Both the position numbers and the translations under genes were made by a program. The notes beneath the pieces are model-generated. The model was given only the letters and a program-made list of their open reading frames with translations, made no database searches and was not told where the DNA came from. Shown piece after piece: positions 41,851 through 51,059 of a stretch of DNA of 64,000 bases. Source of the DNA: an uncultured bacterium (GTDB lineage: Bacteria > Bacillota > Clostridia > Peptostreptococcales > Anaerovoracaceae); assembly GCA_905214225.1 (NCBI GenBank), contig CAJMLL010000001.1:1-64000 (forward strand), written 5' to 3'. The number at the start of each line of letters is the position of its first letter. The stretch's first letter is position 1.

Positions 41851-43035
41851 ATGAAAGAATTTGCCCTGAAATACGGATGTAATCCGAACCAGAAGCCGGC
41901 AAGGATTTTCATGGCGGACGGAAGCGAACTTCCGGTAGAGGTAGTCAACGGACGCCCGGGATACATTAATTTCCTGGATGCGCTGAACAGCTGGCAGCTC
42001 GTGCATGAACTGAAAAACAGCCTGCATCTGCCGGCGGCAGCTTCCTTCAAGCACGTCAGCCCGACCTCTGCGGCAGTCGGAATTCCGATGGACGAGAAAC
42101 TGAAGAAAGCCTGCTTTGTTGATGATATGGAGGGTCTGGACGATTCCCCTCTGGCAACGGCCTACGCAAGAGCAAGAGGAACAGACAGAATGTCTTCCTT
42201 CGGCGACTGGGCGGCTTTAAGTGATGTCTGCGACGTTGAAACGGCACGTCTTCTGAAGCGCGAGGTTTCCGACGGCGTCATCGCTCCGGGATTCACTCCG
42301 GAAGCTCTGGAGATCCTGAAGCAGAAGAAGAAGGGAAATTACAACATCGTAAAGATCGACCCGGATTATGTTCCTGAAGAGCTTGAGAGAAAGCAGGTCT
42401 TCGGCATCACCTTTGAGCAGAAGAGAAACGACTACACCGTCAAGCCTGAGGATTTCACCAATATCGTGACAAAAAACAAAGAGATCCCGGAAGCAGCAAG
42501 AAGAGACCTGGTTGTTGCCCTGATCACACTGAAATACACACAGTCCAACTCTGTTGCTTACGCACAGGACGGACAGGCCATCGGAGTCGGCGCCGGACAG
42601 CAGTCCAGAATTCACTGCACACGTCTGGCCGGACAGAAGGCAGACTACTGGCATATGCGCCAGTCTGACCGTGTTCTGAATCTGCCGTTTAAGGATGACC
42701 TGAGAAGAGCAGACAGAGACAATACGATTGATATTTACCTCGGAAATGAATATATGGACGTTCTGAGAGACGGAGAGTGGCAGAAGTGGTTCACCGAGCA
42801 GCCAAAGCCGTTTACAGAAGAAGAAAAGAGAGAATACCTGGACTCCATTTCCGGAGTTGCTCTCGGATCCGATGCCTTCTTCCCGTTCGGAGACAACATC
42901 GAAAGAGCACATAAGAGCGGCGTAAGCTATATCGCAGAGCCAGGAGGCTCCATCAGAGATGACCATGTCATCGATACCTGTGATAAATACGGAATGGCCA
43001 TGGCCTTCACCGGCATGCGCCTGTTCCATCATTAA
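41851..43035 (+). CDS. AICAR formyltransferase, stand-alone (PurH C-domain type)
   Basis: A 394-residue protein homologous only to the transformylase half of PurH: LKYGCNPNQKPARI, then the KHVSPTSAAVG region, RIHCTRLAGQKADYW, and the C-terminal GSDAFFPFGDNI...IAEPGGSIRDD. It adds a formyl group to AICAR to make FAICAR. The cyclohydrolase half is missing and is replaced by the preceding gene. The start at 41851 lies after ACAGGAGGAG. Confidence 0.9.
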   Translation: MKEFALKYGCNPNQKPARIFMADGSELPVEVVNGRPGYINFLDALNSWQLVHELKNSLHLPAAASFKHVSPTSAAVGIPMDEKLKKACFVDDMEGLDDSPLATAYARARGTDRMSSFGDWAALSDVCDVETARLLKREVSDGVIAPGFTPEALEILKQKKKGNYNIVKIDPDYVPEELERKQVFGITFEQKRNDYTVKPEDFTNIVTKNKEIPEAARRDLVVALITLKYTQSNSVAYAQDGQAIGVGAGQQSRIHCTRLAGQKADYWHMRQSDRVLNLPFKDDLRRADRDNTIDIYLGNEYMDVLRDGEWQKWFTEQPKPFTEEEKREYLDSISGVALGSDAFFPFGDNIERAHKSGVSYIAEPGGSIRDDHVIDTCDKYGMAMAFTGMRLFHH

Positions 43036-43047
43036 TCCGAAAAATCA

Positions 43048-43072
43048 GGGAGCAGATATTGATTCTGCTCCC
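43048..43072 (+). promoter_or_regulatory. Hairpin between the transformylase gene and purD
   Basis: GGGAGCAGA (43048-43056) pairs with TCTGCTCCC (43064-43072). No T-run follows, so it is more likely a processing or mRNA-stability element than a terminator. Confidence 0.45.
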
Positions 43073-43116
43073 GCGTTATAAACTGAGTATTAATTTAAAA
43101 GGATGGGGGATTAACA

Positions 43117-44403
43117 GTGGTTGATAAGATCATGGTCGTCGGCGGCGGCGGAAGAGAACATGCCATTATTAAGAAACTGAAGGAAAGCCCGAATGCAGGG
43201 AAAATTTACTGCCTTCCGGGAAATGCCGGAATCGCAAAGGACGCAGAGTGCGTTCCGATCGGAGCAGAAGACCTTGACGCAATCGTCGATTTTGCCGTAA
43301 AGGAAAAAATCGACTATGCAGTCGTCGCTCCGGATGATCCGCTGGTCATGGGACTTGTAGACCTTCTGCAGGAAAAGGGCATTCCGTGCTTCGGACCAAA
43401 TAAGAAGGCTGCGATCATCGAGGGGAGCAAGGCATTCTCCAAGGACCTGATGAAAAAGTATCATATCCCGACCGCACAGTTTGAGACCTTCACCGAGATG
43501 GACAAGGCTCTGGACTATGTAAAGACCTGCAAAGTGCCGGTTGTCGTCAAGGCAGACGGTCTGGCAAAGGGAAAGGGCGTTCTGATCTGCGAAAGCAGAG
43601 AAGATGCAGAAAATGCGGTTAAGGAGATGATGCAGGACCAGAAATTCGGAAAGAGCGGCACAACCGTGGTAATCGAGGAATTCCTGGAAGGTCCGGAAGT
43701 ATCCGTTCTTTCCTTTACCGACGGAAATACAGTGATTCCGATGGTTTCTTCCATGGACCACAAGCGTGCCTTCGATGGAGACAAGGGTCTGAATACCGGC
43801 GGAATGGGAACGATCGCCCCGAATCCGTATTATACCGAAGACATCGCGAAGACCTGCATGGAGGAAATCTTCCTTCCGACCATTAAGGCCATGAATGAAG
43901 AGGGAAGAAGCTTCAAGGGCTGCCTCTACTTCGGCCTCATGCTGACCAAGGACGGCCCTAAGGTCATCGAGTACAACTGCCGCTTCGGCGATCCGGAGGC
44001 GCAGGTTGTTCTTCCGCTTCTGGAAGGGGATCTCTTAGACATCATGATGCACACGACAGACGGAACACTGGATCAGGCAGACTTTCATTTTGCTGATGAT
44101 GAGGCAGCCTGCTGCGTCATTATGGCGACGAAGGGTTATCCGGAGCATTATGAGAAGGGATTCAGACTCGATATTCCAGATGACCTTGAAAATGTCTATG
44201 TTGCCGGCGCCAGGAAAGGTGAAAACGGTGAACTGCTGTCTGACGGAGGCCGTGTATTAGGCGTTACCGCAAGAGCAGTGACACTTCCTGAAGCCATCGA
44301 CAGCGCCTACGCGCAGGTAAAAAGAATCGGATTCCCGGACGGATTCTATCGTCACGATATCGGTCAGAGAGCGTTAGCCGCATTGAAAGGAGAAGCACGC
44401 TAA
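43117..44403 (+). CDS. purD: Phosphoribosylamine--glycine ligase
   Basis: A 428-residue ATP-grasp ligase making GAR. VVGGGGREHAI at the N-terminus, PVVVKADGLAKGKGV for ATP, and CLYFGLMLTKDGPKVIEYNCRFGDPEAQ are diagnostic. The GTG start at 43117 is used because GGATGGGG lies properly upstream; ATG 43132 would remove the first strand. purL begins at the very next base. Confidence 0.96.
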   Translation: MVDKIMVVGGGGREHAIIKKLKESPNAGKIYCLPGNAGIAKDAECVPIGAEDLDAIVDFAVKEKIDYAVVAPDDPLVMGLVDLLQEKGIPCFGPNKKAAIIEGSKAFSKDLMKKYHIPTAQFETFTEMDKALDYVKTCKVPVVVKADGLAKGKGVLICESREDAENAVKEMMQDQKFGKSGTTVVIEEFLEGPEVSVLSFTDGNTVIPMVSSMDHKRAFDGDKGLNTGGMGTIAPNPYYTEDIAKTCMEEIFLPTIKAMNEEGRSFKGCLYFGLMLTKDGPKVIEYNCRFGDPEAQVVLPLLEGDLLDIMMHTTDGTLDQADFHFADDEAACCVIMATKGYPEHYEKGFRLDIPDDLENVYVAGARKGENGELLSDGGRVLGVTARAVTLPEAIDSAYAQVKRIGFPDGFYRHDIGQRALAALKGEAR

Positions 44404-47400
44404 ATGGTATACAGAGTTTATGTAGAAAAGAAGCCGCAGTTTGCCAATGAGGCAAAGGGAATTCTCAAGGAAGCAAAAGAGCTTCTGCAGATCGAAGGCC
44501 TGGACAAGGTCCGCGTCATCAACCGTTATGACGCAGAAAACCTTTCCGAAGAACTGTTTGAAAACGCGGTAAACACCGTCTTCTCCGAGCCGCAGGTTGA
44601 CCTGGTATACAGAGATCTGACGATTGACCCGAAAGATAAGGTATTTGCGATCGAGTATCTTCCGGGACAGTTCGACGCGAGGGCAAACTCTGCCGCTGAG
44701 TGTATCCAGCTGGTTTCCAGAGCTGACCGCCCGACCATTAAAACGGCAAAGGTGTTTATCCTGTCCGGATCCGTCAGCGATGAGGATGTTGACAGACTGA
44801 AGAAATACATCATCAACCCGGTAGAAGCAAGAGAAGCTTCCCTGAAGACCTATGACACCCTGAAGGTCAATGTACAGATCCCGACAACGGTGGAAACACT
44901 CACCGGTTTCGACGAGTACACAGGCGAGCAGCTGCAGGAGTTCCTGACCTCACACGGTCTGGCTATGGACCTTGCTGATCTGGCTTTTGTCCAGGAATAC
45001 TTCAAGAAAGAGCAGCGTGACCCGACGATCACAGAGATCCGTGTCATCGATACCTACTGGTCTGACCACTGCCGCCACACCACCTATAACACGACTCTGG
45101 ACAGCGTAAAGTTCGAGGATGAGGAGATCCAGAAGACTTATGAAGAGTACCTGGAGTCCAGAAAAGAGATCAACCGAAAGAAGCCGGTAAACCTGATGGA
45201 TATCGGCACAATCGCAGCCAAGGTTCTCCGTCAGCGCGGCATGCTGGATAAGCTTGACGCGTCTGAAGAAATCAACGCCTGCACCATCAAGATCGACGTT
45301 GATGTTGAAGGAAAGACAGAGAAATGGCTGCTGCTGTTTAAGAACGAAACCCACAACCATCCGACAGAAATCGAGCCGTTCGGAGGCGCTGCAACCTGCA
45401 TCGGAGGAGCGATCAGAGACCCGCTGTCAGGAAGAAGCTACGTTTACGCGGCTATGCGAGTAACCGGCGCGGCGAACCCGCTCACTCCGGTTTCCGAGAC
45501 CATGGAAGGCAAGCTTCCACAGAGAAAGATCGTCACGACTGCGGCAGACGGATACAGCTCCTACGGAAACCAGATCGGACTTGCAACCGGTCAGGTCGAT
45601 GAGCTCTATCATCCGGGATACGCGGCAAAACGAATGGAAGTCGGAGCGGTTATCGCGGCTGCTCCTCAGGAGAATGTAAGACGTGAGCGCCCGGTACCGG
45701 GTGATGTGGTTATCCTGCTGGGAGGACGCACTGGCCGCGACGGAATCGGAGGAGCAACCGGTTCTTCAAAGAAGCACAATGTCGATTCTCTGGAAAAGGA
45801 CGGTGCTGAGGTTCAGAAGGGAAATGCTCCGGAAGAGAGAAAACTGCAGAGACTGTTCAGAAATCCGGAAGCATCCAAGATGATCAAGCGCTGCAACGAC
45901 TTCGGTGCAGGCGGTGTATCTGTTGCCATCGGAGAGCTGGCAGACGGACTGGACATCAACCTGGACAAGGTCACAAAGAAATACGCAGGTCTGGACGGAA
46001 CGGAGCTCGCAATTTCTGAGTCTCAGGAGAGAATGGCAGTCGTCGTCGCAGCAGAAGACGCAGACCGCTACATCGAGCTTGCCCACAGCGAGAACCTGGA
46101 GGCTACCGTTGTCGCTGTCGTTAAGGAAAATCCGTATCTGACCGAGAAATGGAATGGCGAAACGATCGTCAACATTTCCAGAGCCTTCCTGGATACAGAC
46201 GGTGTAGAAAAGCACATTGACGTTGAAGTTCCAAAGCGCGGAGACTATCAGAGAAAGGCAGCAGGAGACTTCACGGAAGAGTATAAGAAGATGGCGTCTG
46301 ACCTGAACGTCTGCTCCAAGAGAGGACTTTCCGAGGAATTTGACTCTACCATCGGTGCGGGAACGGTTCTGATGCCGTTTGGCGGAAAGTACCAGAGAAC
46401 GCCGCTTCAGGCGATGGTTCACCTGATTTCTGTTGAGAAGAAGCATACAGACACTGTATCTGCCATGGCTTACGGATTTAACCCGATGATTTCCTCTGCA
46501 AGCCCGTATGACGGTGCATATCTTGCGGTTATTGAGTCCATTTCCAAACTGATTGCAGCAGGCGCATCCTTCAAGGATACTTACCTGAGCTTCCAGGAGT
46601 ATTTCGGAAAGCCGGGCAATGTTCCTTCCCGCTGGGGCGCTCCGATGGCAGCCATGCTCGGCGCATATAAGGCGCAGATGGGCATGGGCGCTGCGGCAAT
46701 CGGCGGCAAGGACTCCATGAGCGGAACCTTTGAAACTCTGGATGTACCGCCGACACTGATTTCCTTTGCGGTTACCACCGACAAGGCAGAGCATATCATT
46801 TCACCGGAGTTCAAGAAGGCCGGAGACGATGTCATTCTGCTTGTTCCGGAGATCGGAAAAGACGGACTTCCAGACTGTGAATCCCTCAAGAGCCTGTACG
46901 AGAAGGTCAACAAGCTGATCGTTGATAAGACCGCCTGCGCGGCATACACACCGGGTTACGGCGGAATCGCCGAGGCTGTTCTGAAGATGGCCATGGGTAA
47001 CGAGATCGGATTCGCTTACGGAGACGCCGTTTCCAAGGATCAGATCTTCGGCTACTGCTACGGCGGATTCCTTCTGGAAGTTCCGGCAGGAACTAAGGTT
47101 GACGGCGCTGTTCTTCTCGGAAAGACAACCGAAGAGAAGACCATCACCGGCTTTAACGAGACCATTCAGCTTTCTGACCTCTGCGATCTCTATGAGAGCA
47201 AGCTCGAGCCGGTTTACCGCTGCAACATCGAGGCCGAGGAAGGTGACACCGAGGCCTTTAACTTTGAGGCAAAAGAAACCCTCCACGCGAATATCAAGAC
47301 GGCAGCTCCTAAGGTGCTGATCCCGGTATTCCCTGGAAACAACTGCGAGTACGACTCCGCAAAGGCATTTGCTGATGCAGGAGCTGATCCGGAGCAGTTC

Positions 47401-48102
47401 ATCATCAATAACCTGACCTCCGAGAACGTTGGAAGAAGTGTAGAGCAGTTCGCTGAGAAGATCCGCCAGGCACAGATGATCTTCATTCCGGGCGGTTTCT
47501 CCGGAGCAGACGAGCCGGATGGATCCGGAAAGTTCATCACTGCCTTCTTCAGAAACGCAGAAATCAAGGAAGCGGTTACCGAACTTCTGGAGCAGCGTGA
47601 CGGTCTGATGGCCGGAATCTGCAACGGATTCCAGGCTCTGGTAAAGCTGGGTCTTGTTCCTTACGGAAAGATCACAGAGGCCGATGCAGACAGCCCGACC
47701 TTGACCTTCAACACCATCGGACGCCACCAGTCCAAGCTGATCCGGACTAGAATCGCATCCAACAAGTCCCCGTGGCTGGCAAAGTGCAAGCCGGGTGAGA
47801 TTTACACCTCCCCGATTTCCCACGGAGAAGGACGCTTCATCGCACCGGAGAGCCTGATTAAGAAGATGGCTGAAAACGGACAGATCGCAACACAGTACGT
47901 TGATCTCGACGGAAATGTCTCCTTCGACATTCAGTACAACCCGAACGGCTCCATGAACGCCATCGAGGGAATCACATCCCCGGATGGAAGAGTCTTCGGA
48001 AAGATGGCTCACTGCGAGCGTAAAGGACCGTATCTGTATAAGAATGTACCGGGCACATTTGACCTTCACTTGTTCGAATCTGCCGTTGAGTACTTCAAAT
48101 AA
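44404..48102 (+). CDS. purL: Phosphoribosylformylglycinamidine synthase, single chain
   Basis: A 1232-residue FGAM synthase of the long clostridial clade, with PurS-like, synthetase and glutaminase parts in one chain. The N-terminal part begins VYRVYVEKKPQFANEA; THNHPTEIEPFGGAATCIGG is the synthetase ATP region. The glutaminase has the nucleophile C1073 in GICNGFQAL and the later SHGEGRF His-Glu site. Hence purQ and purS are not needed. It follows purD without a gap and ends the operon before a terminator. Confidence 0.96.
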   Translation: MVYRVYVEKKPQFANEAKGILKEAKELLQIEGLDKVRVINRYDAENLSEELFENAVNTVFSEPQVDLVYRDLTIDPKDKVFAIEYLPGQFDARANSAAECIQLVSRADRPTIKTAKVFILSGSVSDEDVDRLKKYIINPVEAREASLKTYDTLKVNVQIPTTVETLTGFDEYTGEQLQEFLTSHGLAMDLADLAFVQEYFKKEQRDPTITEIRVIDTYWSDHCRHTTYNTTLDSVKFEDEEIQKTYEEYLESRKEINRKKPVNLMDIGTIAAKVLRQRGMLDKLDASEEINACTIKIDVDVEGKTEKWLLLFKNETHNHPTEIEPFGGAATCIGGAIRDPLSGRSYVYAAMRVTGAANPLTPVSETMEGKLPQRKIVTTAADGYSSYGNQIGLATGQVDELYHPGYAAKRMEVGAVIAAAPQENVRRERPVPGDVVILLGGRTGRDGIGGATGSSKKHNVDSLEKDGAEVQKGNAPEERKLQRLFRNPEASKMIKRCNDFGAGGVSVAIGELADGLDINLDKVTKKYAGLDGTELAISESQERMAVVVAAEDADRYIELAHSENLEATVVAVVKENPYLTEKWNGETIVNISRAFLDTDGVEKHIDVEVPKRGDYQRKAAGDFTEEYKKMASDLNVCSKRGLSEEFDSTIGAGTVLMPFGGKYQRTPLQAMVHLISVEKKHTDTVSAMAYGFNPMISSASPYDGAYLAVIESISKLIAAGASFKDTYLSFQEYFGKPGNVPSRWGAPMAAMLGAYKAQMGMGAAAIGGKDSMSGTFETLDVPPTLISFAVTTDKAEHIISPEFKKAGDDVILLVPEIGKDGLPDCESLKSLYEKVNKLIVDKTACAAYTPGYGGIAEAVLKMAMGNEIGFAYGDAVSKDQIFGYCYGGFLLEVPAGTKVDGAVLLGKTTEEKTITGFNETIQLSDLCDLYESKLEPVYRCNIEAEEGDTEAFNFEAKETLHANIKTAAPKVLIPVFPGNNCEYDSAKAFADAGADPEQFIINNLTSENVGRSVEQFAEKIRQAQMIFIPGGFSGADEPDGSGKFITAFFRNAEIKEAVTELLEQRDGLMAGICNGFQALVKLGLVPYGKITEADADSPTLTFNTIGRHQSKLIRTRIASNKSPWLAKCKPGEIYTSPISHGEGRFIAPESLIKKMAENGQIATQYVDLDGNVSFDIQYNPNGSMNAIEGITSPDGRVFGKMAHCERKGPYLYKNVPGTFDLHLFESAVEYFK

Positions 48103-48147
48103 GGCTGTCAGATCTGAGGGAAATTTTACCGTATAAAGACAATTGAA

Positions 48148-48194
48148 CAGGCCGCGGATTCCGGCGGAAAAATCCGGAAGACGCGGTCTGTTTT
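48148..48194 (+). terminator. Terminator of the purine operon
   Basis: The stem CAGGCCGCGGATTCCGG (48148-48164) pairs with CCGGAAGACGCGGTCTG (48174-48190) with one mismatched pair region, followed by TTTT. The remaining 150 bases to the next gene contain nothing recognisable. Confidence 0.8.
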
Positions 48195-48342
48195 CTGCTG
48201 TTATCTGTTTTTTCTTCATTCAGAAGACGGGCAGGCGCTGCATGAATCCCGGATACGCAGAAAAACGCGGCTCCGCCCGGCATGGCAGAAGCAGGAAATT
48301 CACGTAGAAGAATGTATATATAGAAAGGAAGAAAATAGATTT

Positions 48343-49293
48343 ATGGAAACGTCCTACCGGCGCAACATCTCAAAAGGTATTATCTATACAATTGTCTCTT
48401 CGCTCGGATTCGCGCTGATGACCTTCTGCGTAAAAGGAGCAGGCGATCTTCCGACCATGGAGAAGGCGTTTTTCCGAAATGCCGTTGCGGCCGTTATCGC
48501 ATCCGTTACCATTATGAGGATGCCCGGGCCGGGAAGATTCAAGACCAAAAAAGAAACCCGCGTAGGACTTCTTCTCCGCGCATTGTTTGGAACGCTCGGC
48601 ATGATCGCCAACTTCTGGGCCATTGACCGCCTGGGCCTGGCCGATTCCAACATCTTAAACAAGATGTCGCCGTTTTTTACGATCATCGCGTCGGTATTTC
48701 TCCTGAAGGAAAAGCCGACAAAGCTGGACAATGCGCTGGTCGCTCTTGCCTTTGCCGGGACGATTTTTGTCATCAAACCCTCCGGAGGAATGGCGGCGAT
48801 TCCGGCCCTGGTCGGCCTCTTCAGCGGGTTTTCCGCCGGCATGGCCTACGCCTTCCTGCGCCTGATCACCAATAAAGGCGAGCGCTCCACCGTCGTCGTT
48901 TTCTATTTTTCCTTCCTGTCCTGTCTGTCCTGCATCCCATTCATTCTGGCGGACTTCAAGATGCCGACCATGCATCAGTTCCTCTGGCTGATCGGAACCG
49001 GCGCCTCCGCCGCCGTCGGACAGTTCGGCGTCACCGCCGCCTATAAATACGCGCCGGCCAAGGACGTCTCGGTATTCAACTATTCACAGGTTTTGTTTTC
49101 CGCGCTTCTCGGATTCCTGTACTTCCATGAAGTTCCGGACCTTCTGAGCTGGACCGGCTACATCATCATCATCGGCGCCGCTGCCCTGAAGTGGAAGAAT
49201 GAGAGCAGCTTCATCCGCGCCCAGAAAGAAGAGCGGAAGAAGCGCCAGCTGAATAAGATCACCGGACAAAAGAAAAACCAGCAAGAAAAATAA
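48343..49293 (+). CDS. EamA/DMT family transporter
   Basis: A 316-residue membrane protein with ten hydrophobic helices in two EamA halves (SLGFALMTFCVKGAGD in the first, YSQVLFSALLGFLYFHE in the second) and a basic, glutamine-rich cytoplasmic tail. The family exports or imports metabolites such as amino acids and nucleosides. It stands alone behind a AGAAAGGAAG ribosome site. The substrate is unknown; its place after the purine operon is not evidence of function. Confidence 0.9.
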   Translation: METSYRRNISKGIIYTIVSSLGFALMTFCVKGAGDLPTMEKAFFRNAVAAVIASVTIMRMPGPGRFKTKKETRVGLLLRALFGTLGMIANFWAIDRLGLADSNILNKMSPFFTIIASVFLLKEKPTKLDNALVALAFAGTIFVIKPSGGMAAIPALVGLFSGFSAGMAYAFLRLITNKGERSTVVVFYFSFLSCLSCIPFILADFKMPTMHQFLWLIGTGASAAVGQFGVTAAYKYAPAKDVSVFNYSQVLFSALLGFLYFHEVPDLLSWTGYIIIIGAAALKWKNESSFIRAQKEERKKRQLNKITGQKKNQQEK

Positions 49294-49309
49294 CCGGGTC
49301 TGAAGCCTG

Positions 49310-49360
49310 CTCCTCTTGTGAGAAACTGCTGAATAAGCGGTTTCCATGAGGGGAGTTTTT
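49310..49360 (+). terminator. Terminator after the EamA gene
   Basis: CTCCTC...GAAAC in the left arm pairs with GTTTC...GAGGGGAG in the right arm, with internal mismatches, followed by TTTTT at 49356-49360. Confidence 0.7.
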
Positions 49361-49427
49361 GTTATGATTTAAAGGCTCTTCTGCGGTGTAATTATAATAA
49401 AGTATGAAATAAACACAGGAGGTAAGT

Positions 49428-50000
49428 ATGATGAAAAAAGATATGGGTGTTCAGCCGCTTCTCACACCGATGCCGGTTCTGATGATTGCGACTTACGGAG
49501 ATAATGACAAGGTTGATGTCATGAACATGGCATGGGGCGGAATCTGCGGATCCAGCCAGGTGGTCCTGAATATCAGTGCTGACCACAAGACCACAGAAAA
49601 CCTGAAAAAGCGCGGCGCATTCACACTCAGCGTTGCGGACTACGCGCATATGAAGGAATCCGATTTCTTCGGAATCGCTACAGGGAACAAGATGGCAGAT
49701 AAATTTGAAAGAAGCGGCATGCATGCGGTAAAGAGCAGCCGTGTCGATGCCCCGGTCATTGAGGAGTATCCGATCACACTGGAGTGCAAGGTTGATGAAA
49801 TCGTAGAAGGTAAAACCTGCCTGCATGTATATGGCGACATTCTGAATGTCCTCGCCGATGAGAGTGTTCTGGATGAAAAGGGAAACATCGACATCACCAG
49901 GGTTGATCCGATTGTTTTCGATACCTTCGGAAGAAACTACTTCCGCCTCGGAGACAAGGCCGGAAAGGCATGGGGCGAAGGCGTAGAACTTACGAAGTAA
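49428..50000 (+). CDS. Flavin reductase-like FMN-binding protein
   Basis: A 190-residue protein of the flavoredoxin/flavin-reductase split-barrel family: PVLMIATYGDNDKVDVMNMAW at the N-terminus and the central KTTENLKKRGAFTLSVAD, where FMN binds. Members reduce flavins or carry electrons in anaerobes. A TATAAT (49393-49398) and AGGAGG lie upstream. ATG 49428 or 49431 may be used. It is followed by its own terminator and therefore monocistronic. Confidence 0.87.
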   Translation: MMKKDMGVQPLLTPMPVLMIATYGDNDKVDVMNMAWGGICGSSQVVLNISADHKTTENLKKRGAFTLSVADYAHMKESDFFGIATGNKMADKFERSGMHAVKSSRVDAPVIEEYPITLECKVDEIVEGKTCLHVYGDILNVLADESVLDEKGNIDITRVDPIVFDTFGRNYFRLGDKAGKAWGEGVELTK

Positions 50001-50032
50001 AAGCCCGTTTTCCCTTGGAATTTACACATTGC

Positions 50033-50082
50033 AAGCCGTGCTGTCACAGCGAATCTGCCTGTGGAAAGCACGGCTTTCTTGT
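50033..50082 (+). terminator. Terminator after the flavin reductase gene
   Basis: AAGCCGTGCT (50033-50042) pairs with AGCACGGCTT (50067-50076), enclosing CACAG/CTGTG, then TCTTG. Confidence 0.7.
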
Positions 50083-50222
50083 GCTAAGATAAATTTTGTC
50101 CCAGAATAACTGCTGACGGCGGGATGAGATATCCTGCCGGAAAACAATCAAATGACTGAACTGGCAGGCGGCTCTGCTGCATAAGAGCGGACCGGATTAT
50201 GCCAGGCTGAAAAGGAGAGACT

Positions 50223-50705
50223 ATGGAATTCAGTGAGCAGATTAAAAAAATCAGGAAAGACAATCATCTGACGCAGGAGGAGTTTGCGAAACGCGTAAAT
50301 GTCACGCGTCAGGCGGTATCCAACTGGGAGAATGACAGAAATCTTCCGGATATTGAGACCCTGATTGTGATTGCGCAGGAATTTCAGCTCTCTCTCGATG
50401 AGCTTATTCTGGGAGGAAAAGAAGATATGAATAAGATGACGGAAAAACTGATTAAGGATGGAAATGAAGGAAGACGGGCGAAAATGAATCTGGTATCCAC
50501 CGTGATCGGCGGGGTGCTGATGCTGATGGGGGCGATGTGTCTGTTCATCAAGGCCAACTCCGTGGAGTACATCGACAGGCACGGAATCCTGCATGAGAAT
50601 TTCTACCTGATTCCGACGGGATTCCTGTTTCTGTTGGTCGGCGCAGTTGTCATTCTGACCAGCTGCATCGTGTTTGCGGTGAAGCGGGCGAGGGAGAAGA
50701 GGTAG
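50223..50705 (+). CDS. XRE-family regulator with membrane-spanning C-terminus
   Basis: A 160-residue protein: an HTH_3 domain (residues about 5-62, LTQEEFAKRVNVTRQAVSNWEN) and two transmembrane helices (about 88-105 and 128-150) with VEYIDRHGILHENFYLIP between them, as in DUF3955-type tails. The DNA-binding part would be held at the membrane, possibly sensing envelope state. AAAAGGAGAG precedes the start. It is not obviously linked to neighbours. The 350 bases to the next gene contain no clear gene or cobalamin riboswitch. Confidence 0.85.
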   Translation: MEFSEQIKKIRKDNHLTQEEFAKRVNVTRQAVSNWENDRNLPDIETLIVIAQEFQLSLDELILGGKEDMNKMTEKLIKDGNEGRRAKMNLVSTVIGGVLMLMGAMCLFIKANSVEYIDRHGILHENFYLIPTGFLFLLVGAVVILTSCIVFAVKRAREKR

Positions 50706-51059
50706 ACTTCCTTAGCCCTGCCTATCCATGTAAAGATGAGCAATGTTATCCTTTGCCGCCGGGTGATGTCCGTGGCATTTTCAATTCATTCACAGGTCTA
50801 TAGCGAATACAAATACTATGGAGGCTATCTATTCCACAGCGTTATTGGACGATCCTGCCGAACACTCTTAAAATGAAGATATGGAATTGATTGAATATTA
50901 GCAGATGTTTTCTGCCGGGAAATAAGATGAGCAGACGATCCGATATTGTTTGTATTTCACAGTTTTCAAGGTGCAGACTTTATGTTTTCTTCCGGAGCCA
51001 TCCATGCGGCGGAAGGGGCAGCAAGTCTGCAGGGGCGCACGGATACGCAGGAGGATGCC

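Noticed and set aside
50736-50876. 46-codon frame between the XRE gene and the methyltransferase
   Set aside because: No ribosome site, unusual composition and no recognisable similarity.
50706-51059. Possible cobalamin riboswitch before the corrinoid-type methyltransferase
   Set aside because: No B12-box-like segment could be found; the stretch shows no clear structure.
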